Shown one piece after another: positions 1 to 6,811 of a DNA stretch of 15,242 bases. Location of the stretch: NCBI GenBank assembly GCA_030625905.1, contig DAOUQA010000025.1:1-15242 (forward strand), in the 5' to 3' direction. Within the stretch, counting starts at the first letter, position 1. Every line of letters begins with the position of its first letter. The DNA comes from Kiritimatiellales bacterium (GTDB lineage: Bacteria; Verrucomicrobiota; Kiritimatiellia; Kiritimatiellales; Pontiellaceae). The notes beneath the pieces are model-generated. The model was not told the DNA's origin. It searched no databases and worked only from the letters and a program-made list of their open reading frames with translations. The position numbers were made by a program, and so were the translations under genes.

Positions 1-177
1 ATGGCCAAATATGGCGCGTGGGGCGAAAAGGTGCTCTATGGGAAAACCACCATAGGCTGCATCCGCTCGACCGTCATCGTCGATGAAAAGGGCAAGGTGA
101 TCAAGCACTGGCGCAAGGTGCCCAAGGCCGAGGCCCACCCGGAAAAGGTGCTGGAATACCTCCGGGGTGGGCTCTAA
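1..177 (+). CDS. bcp: Peroxiredoxin, Bcp/PrxQ type (3' end only)
   Basis: This is the last 58 residues of a thiol peroxidase that reduces hydrogen peroxide and organic hydroperoxides in the cytoplasm, using thioredoxin as reductant. The fragment shows the typical Bcp C-terminal part: a KYGAWGEK segment (residues 3-10 of the fragment), then a YGKTTIGCIRSTVIVDEKG stretch matching the family's G-x-x-R-[ST]-T-F-[LV]-I-D strand, and a final helix ending HPEKVLEYL. The ATG at base 1 is most likely an internal methionine, because the catalytic N-terminal half with the peroxidatic Cys must lie outside the window. The fragment has a Cys (residue 20) where His or Ile is common; its role is unknown. The stop is only 16 bases from the stop of the convergent autotransporter gene, and I see no clear terminator between them. 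Confidence 0.85.
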   Translation: MAKYGAWGEKVLYGKTTIGCIRSTVIVDEKGKVIKHWRKVPKAEAHPEKVLEYLRGGL

Positions 178-193
178 TCCGGATTTTAAGAAA

Positions 194-3100
194 CTAGAAG
201 CGGTAGCTCAGCTGGCCGCCAAAGCTGTGATAGTACCAGTCGCCGGAAAAGACCGGTTCATAGCTGATGCTTAATGTCGTCTGACCATTTATGGACCAGT
301 CTTCGGAAATTCCGATCACGACAGCATCACGGTTGGAACCCGCACTGCGGAATACCTGCGGGATACCGCCAAGAGTCGCATTGTTGATCTTGACCTGGGC
401 ATCGAGCCACTCATGCTGCCAACCGACTTTTGCCGTTAGCTGGAACTTGTCTTTATGCTGCTTGCGGTGCCAGGTCTTGCTGACCCGTAAACCAAATTCG
501 GTGGTCCAGTTCTCCGTGGAGTTGTCGCCTACCGTCATCGGCACCGCTCCGCCCTCATCGGTATAGCCGTCATGCTCTGCCGCAAGATAGGCTGTGCGGC
601 CGTACGGCTCGATGACTCTCGACTCCTTGAAGGTAGAGCGGCCGACCTCCAGCCAACCGCCATAGAAGGAAGAGTCGAAATCTCCTTTATACCGATCCCC
701 GGCACTGTCCTGCCGTTCGGTATCCGTACCGGAAGACCCTAAAGAGAGCCCGCCTCCGACATGCCAGATATCACCGATCCAATCGCCGTAGAGGCTTGCT
801 GCCATGAGATCAGAGTCCCCTTCCTGTGCACTCTCGATCCCGTCAAGGCGCGAGTGGAGATATCCGGCTCCGCCGCCGAGAAGCAACGTCTTGTTGATTA
901 GTTTTTCTGCACCGATCATGAAACCGTGCGAGCGGAAATCATACCCGGCCACCGCTCCGTCCTCATCCTGCGAACCCATGTAATTGATCTGCTGCACATA
1001 GCCCAGCCAATCGCCAGCAGCCAGACTATGCTGACCGGAGGTGCCGGGGCCGGCAGGACCCTGAGGGGCCGGGCGCTTCGGATCGCGCACTACAGCCCGC
1101 ACTCCTTCGGATCGGGAAGAAAGGTCGGCCATCAGGCCGAGAACCGTTCTGCCGAGAGCCTGCATACTATTCGCCAAGGCTGGCGTATAGTAGCCGTCCT
1201 GAGTGGCAATGCCGGTCAGCGTCGCATATACATCGGGGCCGCTGTTGGTAATCGCCAAAGTGAAAAGCGACCGTTCCGACTCGGAAAACTCTCCCGTCAC
1301 ACCGCCGGTTGTTTCTACAACCAGATAGGTTTCGCCCATCATATCCTTGGCCGAAGATCCCGCAGAAGCGGCGACGGCTATCGCCCCGCCGGGATCAACC
1401 GTCACCGAACCGTCAACGCTCACCGCCGGCGTGCCGGTATCCCCCTGCGTCACGACAACGCCCAGTGTTGCATCGGAAGAAACCGTCATCGAACCGCTGC
1501 CTAGCCCCATGGAGGCATTGTCCTTAAAACCGAGAAAACCGTCCTGCCCGATCACAAGGGCCAGGGAACCGGACGAAGAAATGTCTCCTGTCAGCAGAGT
1601 GTCCCCAGAAACCAACAGCGCATCGGTTCCCGCCCACGTGTCAATATCACCAATGATGGTCACATCCCCCAGCTCAATTGTATCGTTGCCGCTTCCGCCG
1701 CGGATTGCATATGCCTGCGCTCCCGTTCCTGTCGCATGGGCGGAAATGGTTCCGGAAAGCACCGTCAGATCAAGAGTGTTGCCCGCAGACACCGCGACGG
1801 CCTGCGCATTTGCTCCGGATGCGGACACCACAATGCTTCCAGAGTGCATATACAGCGTTGTTGTGTCGGTGGAGGTAATCCCGGTTGCCGTCGCGGTGCC
1901 GGCATTCGTTGAACCGCCCGTAATCACATTGCCGGCATTCGCCGTCACGGAAACGGCCCCGGAAAAATTCGTCAGCGAGCAGATATCCGAGCTGATTCCC
2001 GTGGCGGTGGCATTGGCGGAGCTTCCGGCATCGCCGGATGCCTCGCCACCGGTTGCAATAACGGTCAACTGTCCGGAAAACTCTTCAAGGCCATCCAGAT
2101 TCCCGCCGATCGCCATAGCTGAAGCGTCCGCATCCGCAGAGCCACTCGTACTCGCCGCATTTCCGGCGATCGCGCTAACGTTGACTATGCCCGAGAAAGC
2201 TCCGCCCAAACCGCCGCCAATACCCGTGGCCGTCGCACTAGAGTCCGCCGTTGATCCGGAGGCTACATCCCCGCCGGTTGCATTCACGGTAACCGGTCCG
2301 GAAAGGCCTCCGACCAGATTACTGCTGATTCCCGTGGCGGCCGCAGTAGCTATTCCGGCCCCCGTATCGCTTTCCGCAAGCCCCCCGGTCGCCGAGACAT
2401 AAACAGCTCCGGCCAGAAGACCGCCCACATCGCCATCAATGGCGACGGCAGTAGCTGAACCATCCCCCAAGGAGCCATTTCCGTCCCCATGGCCGCCGGT
2501 CGCCACGACCTGCACTGTATTCGAAACCATCCCGTTAACCGAACCTGCTATGGCATAGGCCGAGGCATGGGCATCGCCTGCATCACCGCGCGCGGAACCT
2601 GCGGTTGCCGTCACGGAAACCGGTGCGAGAAGATTTCCGGAAACCGCCCCGTTCACTCCATATGCTATCGCGCTGGCATACCCATTCGATTCTGCGGCAC
2701 TCTCTGCAAGCATGGCCCGGCCGCCGACCGCCTCTACAGTAACCGCAGCCAGGATATCGGCACCCACGTCCATACTACCGTTCACTCCGTACGCCTCTGC
2801 CGAATTATCCGTCATCGTTACTTGGGCATCATTCTCGATCGCACCCTTTGCCGTTACCGTTAATGCCCCGTTGACATCACCGACCAAGGCACTATTGAAT
2901 CCATACGCATATGACTTTGCGCCACCCTGATATGCAGAGTGATCATTGATCACAGTCACGGCACCCGTGTATGAGTTTATAAGAATCGTTGTCCCCCAAA
3001 CCCCCGAGAGCACTTCAGCTCCATCCTCCGTAGCGGTTGCCTTGTTTTCAAGCGTCAGTGCCCCCGAACCGCTCAGCGTCCCGCTGCCGGAACCGCTGCC

Positions 3101-3274
3101 AAAGCCGATCACCGACACCGTCCCGTCAGCGGTTGGAGTTCCGCTGTAGTTGAGTGCCGAATCCACCGAGACCGCCGAATCCGAAGGGGCATTGGTATAG
3201 AGATATGTCTGGGCATATCCCGCATGCAGACCCAAAAGAGAAATGGCAATAACCGCAACGATCTGTTTCTTCAT
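194..3274 (-). CDS. Autotransporter (type Va) with repeat-rich passenger and C-terminal beta-barrel
   Basis: This is a 1026-residue outer-membrane autotransporter. The start is set at 3274, where AAAGGAG lies six bases before ATG and a Sec signal peptide follows (MKK, hydrophobic 4-17, cleavage likely after AGYA, residue 21). The reading frame stays open upstream, but that stretch has no such signal. Residues 22-120 are Gly/Ser-rich. Residues 123-522 hold about eleven degenerate repeats, probably beta-solenoid coils, followed by a further beta-rich region to about 690. A helix-like segment (695-725) and a Pro-rich linker (730-745) lead into an autotransporter barrel domain at 754-1026 (GDWLGYVQ at the start). 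The protein ends with YRF, the terminal aromatic signature used for Bam-mediated insertion. Only one Cys (432) is seen in the mature chain, normal for a secreted passenger. No protease catalytic motif is evident, so adhesin or surface-layer roles are more likely. The cargo function is unknown. Confidence 0.9.
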   Translation of the reverse strand: MKKQIVAVIAISLLGLHAGYAQTYLYTNAPSDSAVSVDSALNYSGTPTADGTVSVIGFGSGSGSGTLSGSGALTLENKATATEDGAEVLSGVWGTTILINSYTGAVTVINDHSAYQGGAKSYAYGFNSALVGDVNGALTVTAKGAIENDAQVTMTDNSAEAYGVNGSMDVGADILAAVTVEAVGGRAMLAESAAESNGYASAIAYGVNGAVSGNLLAPVSVTATAGSARGDAGDAHASAYAIAGSVNGMVSNTVQVVATGGHGDGNGSLGDGSATAVAIDGDVGGLLAGAVYVSATGGLAESDTGAGIATAAATGISSNLVGGLSGPVTVNATGGDVASGSTADSSATATGIGGGLGGAFSGIVNVSAIAGNAASTSGSADADASAMAIGGNLDGLEEFSGQLTVIATGGEASGDAGSSANATATGISSDICSLTNFSGAVSVTANAGNVITGGSTNAGTATATGITSTDTTTLYMHSGSIVVSASGANAQAVAVSAGNTLDLTVLSGTISAHATGTGAQAYAIRGGSGNDTIELGDVTIIGDIDTWAGTDALLVSGDTLLTGDISSSGSLALVIGQDGFLGFKDNASMGLGSGSMTVSSDATLGVVVTQGDTGTPAVSVDGSVTVDPGGAIAVAASAGSSAKDMMGETYLVVETTGGVTGEFSESERSLFTLAITNSGPDVYATLTGIATQDGYYTPALANSMQALGRTVLGLMADLSSRSEGVRAVVRDPKRPAPQGPAGPGTSGQHSLAAGDWLGYVQQINYMGSQDEDGAVAGYDFRSHGFMIGAEKLINKTLLLGGGAGYLHSRLDGIESAQEGDSDLMAASLYGDWIGDIWHVGGGLSLGSSGTDTERQDSAGDRYKGDFDSSFYGGWLEVGRSTFKESRVIEPYGRTAYLAAEHDGYTDEGGAVPMTVGDNSTENWTTEFGLRVSKTWHRKQHKDKFQLTAKVGWQHEWLDAQVKINNATLGGIPQVFRSAGSNRDAVVIGISEDWSINGQTTLSISYEPVFSGDWYYHSFGGQLSYRF
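1709..2908 (-). repeat. Array of about 11 degenerate 29-43-residue repeats in the autotransporter passenger
   Basis: Protein residues 123-522 fall into units starting at 123, 161, 204, 241, 278, 313, 349, 388, 424, 463 and 494, with a boundary at 523. Each unit opens with A-[TIY]-G-[IV], runs through a short G/N/S-rich turn, then L-[SA]-G-x-V-x-V-x-A-T-G-G, and closes with a variable Gly/Ser/Asp loop before S-A-x-A-x. Unit length shortens toward the C-terminal end (31 and 29 residues). The spacing and alternating small/hydrophobic pattern fit two strands per unit of a beta-solenoid. The DNA copies have diverged, so this is an old array rather than a recent tandem expansion. Confidence 0.75.
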
Positions 3275-3339
3275 AATGCACTCCTTTACAGTTCTAGTCT
3301 CAAAAACTAAAAAACCCCACACCCCGCCCACTCTTCGGA

Positions 3340-3413
3340 GGGCAGTTACACCCCCTTTGACAAACTGGCAATCTGATCCTCGGAATTCAGCAGGAAACAT
3401 GCCGTAACTGCCC
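3340..3413. repeat. Perfect 10-bp inverted repeat upstream of the autotransporter gene
   Basis: GGGCAGTTAC at 3340-3349 is matched exactly by GTAACTGCCC at 3404-3413, with 54 bases between. It lies 66 bases before the autotransporter start codon (3274). It may be a paired operator or a leader RNA stem, or it may be chance. I found no convincing -35/-10 pair nearby, so the autotransporter promoter is unplaced. Confidence 0.35.
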
Positions 3414-3486
3414 ATAAAATCCAAAAAAAGGAAATGCTTCGGAATCCATGAAACGGCTGGCTACGGCTTCCTGTCGTTGGCGATGC

Positions 3487-3503
3487 AGCGGCAACTTGCC
3501 GCT
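3487..3503. repeat. Hairpin just after the flavodiiron gene
   Basis: AGCGGC (3487-3492), a five-base loop, then GCCGCT (3498-3503). It lies five bases past the stop of the flavodiiron gene. No T-run follows on the minus strand, so it is not a standard Rho-independent terminator. It could protect the mRNA 3' end or be a small REP-like element. Confidence 0.35.
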
Positions 3504-3508
3504 ATGCT

Positions 3509-4696
3509 TTAGGCGAACTGCTCGGCATGCCTGCCGAGAGCGCGTCCCGCTTCGCGGCACTCTTCCAGGATTTCGGGGGTCGGCACATATTGGGCGCGGA
3601 TCGGCTCGCGCATGATCCCGATCTTCATCTCCTCGATGACCGCACCCACCTCTGTGGGGCCGCCGCGCTTGCTCCAACCATAGGAACCGAAGGCGAAGCC
3701 CTTCTTGTGGGTCGGGCGCAACCCCTTCAGGTAGCAGAGCACCCCGGCCATGCTGGGCATGATCCCATTGTTGAGCGTGGGCGAGCCGATGGCGATGGCG
3801 GCGCAATCGAGCACCTCGGTCGCAATGCGGGTCATATGGGTGGACTCGACGTTGAACAGGTGTGCTTCGACATTGCATTCCTGCGCCCCTTCGAGAATTG
3901 CAAGAGCCATCTTTTCAGTGCTCTGCCACATGGTGGCGTAGACAACGAGCACTTTCGGGCGTGGCTTGCAGACCACATAGTTTTGGTAGGCCTTGAATAC
4001 TTCCTTGATGTGGCTGCGCCAGATCACGCCGTGGCTCGGGGCGATCATTTCGATATCCAGCGCCGCGGCGCGTTCCATCGTCTGGGCGATGGGCCGGCCA
4101 TAGAGCATGACGATATTGGCGTAGTAGGCCTTGGCCTCCTGCAGGATGACCTCGAGCGGCTCCTCGTCGTCGAACCGGAAGGCGGAAGCGTAGTGCTGGC
4201 CGAAGGCATCCATGGAAAAGAGTAGCTTGTCTTCCGGAACATAGGTGAACATGGATTCCGGCCAGTGCACCATCGGTGTATCGATGAAGGTCAGCGAGCG
4301 CTTGCCGAGGGAAAGCGAATCGCCATCCGCGACCACATGCCACTTCCAGCCCACGGTGTCGTAGTATTTTTCAAGGGTGGTTTTGCACTTGGCGTTGCAG
4401 ACAAGTTCGGCCTGCGGGCAGGCCGCCATGAAGACAGGCAGACCGCCGGAGTGGTCGGGCTCGGCGTGGTTGCAGACCATATAGTCGATCTTCCCGAGGT
4501 CGGTGAGTGCCGCAATGTGCTTGAGATAGGTCTCGACATACGGTGCCTTGACGGAATCGATCACGGCGGTCTTCTCGTCGCGGATCAGATAGGCGTTATA
4601 GGTGGAGCCGCTCTCGGTTTTGTACCCGTGGAAATCGCGCACGGTCCAGTCGATATAGCCGACCCAATCGATTCCGTCCTTTAGAGTAATATTCAT
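3509..4696 (-). CDS. Flavodiiron protein (class A; oxygen and/or NO reductase)
   Basis: The 395-residue protein reduces O2 to water and/or NO to N2O in the cytoplasm of anaerobes, taking electrons usually from rubredoxin. The metallo-beta-lactamase domain (about 1-245) carries the full diiron ligand set: H77-x-E79-x-D81-H82, H144 (PMVHWPESM), D163 (SMDAFGQH) and H222 (APSHGVIW). The flavodoxin domain (about 248-395) shows the FMN phosphate loop YATMWQSTEKMA (253-264), the GSPTLNNGI loop (304-312) and the GSYGWSKRG loop (337-345). There is no fused rubredoxin or flavin reductase domain, so it is class A and of usual length. The start overlaps the stop of the upstream rrf2 gene as ATGA, and GGAG lies about nine bases before it, implying translational coupling and shared regulation. 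No rubredoxin partner is in the window. Sequence alone cannot say whether O2 or NO is preferred. Confidence 0.95.
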   Translation of the reverse strand: MNITLKDGIDWVGYIDWTVRDFHGYKTESGSTYNAYLIRDEKTAVIDSVKAPYVETYLKHIAALTDLGKIDYMVCNHAEPDHSGGLPVFMAACPQAELVCNAKCKTTLEKYYDTVGWKWHVVADGDSLSLGKRSLTFIDTPMVHWPESMFTYVPEDKLLFSMDAFGQHYASAFRFDDEEPLEVILQEAKAYYANIVMLYGRPIAQTMERAAALDIEMIAPSHGVIWRSHIKEVFKAYQNYVVCKPRPKVLVVYATMWQSTEKMALAILEGAQECNVEAHLFNVESTHMTRIATEVLDCAAIAIGSPTLNNGIMPSMAGVLCYLKGLRPTHKKGFAFGSYGWSKRGGPTEVGAVIEEMKIGIMREPIRAQYVPTPEILEECREAGRALGRHAEQFA

Positions 4697-5124
4697 TTTG
4701 TGTTGGCTCCCCAGTTGGATTCCTCCGCCAGCTGCGCCAGCGTGGTTTGTTCAAAATAGTCCCGCACCTGCCGGGCCAACCTCGGCAGCAGACCCGATAA
4801 AATGCAACCATTGCGCGGGCAGGCATCCTTGCCAAAAAGGCATGGGCGGCATGCCATGGGCCCTTCCATGGCCTCATAGATCTCAAGCAGGGTGATCCCC
4901 GCCGGATTCTTTGCCAAACCAACGCCGCCGTTCGGTCCACGCTGCGAGATGACGAGCCCCGCCTTGGTAAGCCGCTGGTGCACCTTGGCCAAATGATGTT
5001 TCGACACCTCGAACCCCTCCGCGATTTCGGCGGTGGTCGATGGCGCGTCCGGGTTGATCGCCAAATGCGCCATCGAGTGCAGCGCCAACGCCGTCGCATC
5101 TGAAAATTTTATGATATCCGCCAT
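4693..5124 (-). CDS. Rrf2-family regulator with four-Cys region (probable Fe-S sensor)
   Basis: This is a 143-residue transcription regulator of the Rrf2 family (IscR/NsrR relatives). The winged helix-turn-helix covers about residues 1-75. It has the recognition-helix region VSKHHLAKVHQRLTKAGLV and the wing SQRGPNGGVGLAK, both characteristic. A dimerisation helix follows. Cysteines at 92, 95, 102 and 107 sit in the loop where NsrR and IscR bind a [2Fe-2S] or [4Fe-4S] cluster; the spacing C-x2-C-x6-C-x4-C is not the textbook IscR one. The start has GAGG about five bases upstream. The gene overlaps the flavodiiron gene by four bases, so it probably senses NO, oxygen or redox state and controls its own operon. 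A perfect inverted repeat 27 bases upstream (5152-5165) is the likely operator. NsrR is the closest functional analogy, but the exact signal is inferred. Confidence 0.9.
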   Translation of the reverse strand: MADIIKFSDATALALHSMAHLAINPDAPSTTAEIAEGFEVSKHHLAKVHQRLTKAGLVISQRGPNGGVGLAKNPAGITLLEIYEAMEGPMACRPCLFGKDACPRNGCILSGLLPRLARQVRDYFEQTTLAQLAEESNWGANTK

Positions 5125-5151
5125 TTTCCCTCAATTCAGTATAGTCGCACC

Positions 5152-5165
5152 GGTTTACTTAAACC
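5152..5165. promoter_or_regulatory. Candidate Rrf2 operator (perfect inverted repeat)
   Basis: GGTTTA-CT-TAAACC is a perfect 6+6 inverted repeat 27 bases before the rrf2 start codon. A possible -10 box (TATACT on the minus strand, 5138-5143) lies just downstream, which would put the repeat over the -35 zone, a good place for a repressor. However, that -10 would leave a very short leader, so the promoter itself is uncertain. Confidence 0.45.
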
Positions 5166-5278
5166 CCATCGGAAACTCAACCCAAAGCTCCAACAAAAAT
5201 GGTTACACCCAATGGAATCCGGTTATAAAATGCGTGCTCCTCGCAAAAATAGGTTGGGTGCAATTTGGAGGTATCGGC

Positions 5279-5331
5279 AAAAAGTAGAATGAGCGTCCCG
5301 CTCGTTTAAGCAAGCGAGACGCTTGCTCTAC
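5279..5331 (-). terminator. Rho-independent terminator / REP-like palindrome after the aminotransferase
   Basis: A 48-base imperfect palindrome (5284-5331) has core arms AGCGTC (5292-5297) and GACGCT (5318-5323). The pairing extends inward with two mismatches and outward to GTAGA/TCTAC. On the minus strand it is followed directly by five T (5283-5279). It lies 71 bases beyond the aminotransferase stop and before the rrf2 promoter region, so it separates the two units. The length and internal mismatches suggest it may also belong to a dispersed palindromic family. Confidence 0.6.
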
Positions 5332-5401
5332 GTTGCAAAAATACCGGGGAACCCGACAAGCACCACCATCATGCTGCCTATCGATAGTGAAGTTGCCCCG
5401 C

Positions 5402-6598
5402 TCAAACCTTCAGCGCTTCGGCAATGGCATCGCAGACATAGTCGATATTGGCGGAGGTGAGGCCGGCAACGTTGATCCGCCCACCCTTGACGATGTAGAT
5501 GCTTTTGTTTTCGCGGAGCCATGCCACGACTTCATCGGAAAGGCCGCTGAGGGAAAACATGCCGCGCTGCTCTTTGATGTAGGAAAAGTCCTGCTCCACG
5601 CCGCGCGAGGCGAGGCCATCGACGAGCGCGGTGCGCATGGCCTTGATGCGTTCGCGCATTTCAGCCACTTCGCCGACCCACTGCTCATAGAGCGCGGAAT
5701 CCTCGAGCACCGCGCGGGCGGCCAGCCCGCCGTGCGCCGGCGGGTTGGAATAGTTGACGCGAATGGTTTTCTTGACGTGGCTCATCGCCACCGCCGCCTC
5801 TTCGGCGGTCGGGCTGACGAGGGTCAGCGCGCCGGTGCGCTCGTTGTAGAGGGCCATGTTCTTGGAGAAGGAGCTGGCAACGAGGAAGTCGATGCCCGCC
5901 GCGGCAAATTTTTCAGCCGCGTCACGATCGGCTTCGAGACCGTCGCCGAACCCTTGGTAGGCGAAGTCGAGGAAGGGCGTCCAGCCCTTGGAGACGGCAA
6001 CCGCCAGCACCTGATCCCACTGGTCGGCGGAGAGGTCGATGCCGGTCGGGTTGTGGCAACAGACGTGCAACAGCACGATATCGCCCGCCGGGACAGCTTC
6101 CAGCGCAGAAAGCATACCGTCGAAATCGACCCCCTTGGTTGCAGGGTTGTAGTAGATATAATCGTTGATCGCAAATCCGGCGGCCGCGAAGATGCCCTTG
6201 TGGTTGGCCCAGGTCGGGGCACTGACCCACAGGGTGGCATCGGGCTTGAATTTCTTTAGCAAGTCCGCACCGACACGCAGTGCACCCGTTCCGCCCGGGG
6301 ACTGGATGGTGGCCGCGCGGCCGGAGGCGACCACTTCGCTGTCCGCGCCAAAGAGCAGTTTTTGGACGTTGGCGGCATAGGCCGGGTCCCCAGAAATGGG
6401 CAGGTAGCCTTTGGTGGCCTGGGTTTCGATCAGCGCCTTTTCGGCGGCCTTGATGCATTTTAGAACGGGGGTCGTGCCCTGGTCATCCTTGTACACGCCT
6501 ACGCCGAGATTGACTTTCGAGGGATTGGCATCCTTCTTGAAGGCTTCGGTAAGCCCAAGGATTGCGTCGGCCGGTGCCGCGTCGATTTCTTTCCACAT
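5402..6598 (-). CDS. Aspartate/aromatic aminotransferase (class I, subgroup Ia)
   Basis: This is a 398-residue PLP enzyme that moves the amino group between aspartate or aromatic amino acids and 2-oxoglutarate in the cytoplasm. It matches AspC/TyrB in length and throughout. The PLP lysine is K246 in SSFSKNMALYNERTG. N183 (CHNPTG), D211 and Y214 (DFAYQGFGDG) hold the cofactor, and R254 binds the phosphate. R374 binds the substrate alpha-carboxylate. R280 (KKTIRVNYSNPPAHG) is the side-chain carboxylate arginine, which marks dicarboxylate use. AspC versus TyrB cannot be decided from sequence; both activities are possible, so no symbol is given. The start has GGAG seven bases upstream and a promoter at 6627-6656. 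A terminator follows at 5279-5331, so it is probably a single-gene unit. Confidence 0.93.
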   Translation of the reverse strand: MWKEIDAAPADAILGLTEAFKKDANPSKVNLGVGVYKDDQGTTPVLKCIKAAEKALIETQATKGYLPISGDPAYAANVQKLLFGADSEVVASGRAATIQSPGGTGALRVGADLLKKFKPDATLWVSAPTWANHKGIFAAAGFAINDYIYYNPATKGVDFDGMLSALEAVPAGDIVLLHVCCHNPTGIDLSADQWDQVLAVAVSKGWTPFLDFAYQGFGDGLEADRDAAEKFAAAGIDFLVASSFSKNMALYNERTGALTLVSPTAEEAAVAMSHVKKTIRVNYSNPPAHGGLAARAVLEDSALYEQWVGEVAEMRERIKAMRTALVDGLASRGVEQDFSYIKEQRGMFSLSGLSDEVVAWLRENKSIYIVKGGRINVAGLTSANIDYVCDAIAEALKV

Positions 6599-6626
6599 AT
6601 TTCTTCTCCGTAATGCGTAACCAAAA

Positions 6627-6656
6627 ATTATGTCTTGTCCGGAAATAGGTTGTCAC
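6627..6656 (-). promoter_or_regulatory. Sigma70-type promoter for the aminotransferase gene
   Basis: On the minus strand, GTGACA (6656-6651) and CATAAT (6632-6627) are separated by 18 bases, each 5/6 to consensus. Transcription would begin near 6620, giving a short leader that contains the GGAG site. The -35 box overlaps the arm of the hairpin at 6653-6679. Confidence 0.5.
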
Positions 6657-6679
6657 TTTGGAACGGAGAACCAAAGTGA
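6653..6679. repeat. 9-bp inverted repeat overlapping the aminotransferase -35 box
   Basis: TCACTTTGG (6653-6661) and CCAAAGTGA (6671-6679) form a perfect 9+9 inverted repeat around nine bases. There is no T-run on the minus strand after it, so it is a poor terminator for infB. Its position over the -35 box makes an operator role plausible. I saw no other convincing terminator between infB and this promoter. Confidence 0.45.
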
Positions 6680-6811
6680 AAAAGAGCACAACAATAAGGC
6701 ATAGTGAGGCATTTAAACGCCAGAACTACTACTAAGGGCCGGAAAAAGCGGGCTCGCCGGGAGGTGGACGCCGATCTGGTCGAAGAGCTGGTTCGTTGTT
6801 CTTCGGTTCCC

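Noticed and set aside
1347..2402. 351-codon open frame on the plus strand
   Set aside because: It is the mirror of the repeat-rich autotransporter passenger, with Pro/Val/Ala-biased low-complexity translation, no ribosome-binding site and no recognisable domain.
1709..2908. CRISPR-like regular repeats
   Set aside because: The periodicity is at protein level within an open frame; the DNA units are diverged and differ in length, with no identical repeats or spacers.
3275..3424. N-terminal extension of the autotransporter to an upstream ATG
   Set aside because: The added 50 residues carry no signal peptide, while the ATG at 3274 has AAAGGAG and is followed by a clear Sec signal.
5333..6259. 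308-codon open frame on the plus strand
   Set aside because: Antisense to the aminotransferase, which has all catalytic residues; a long shadow frame.
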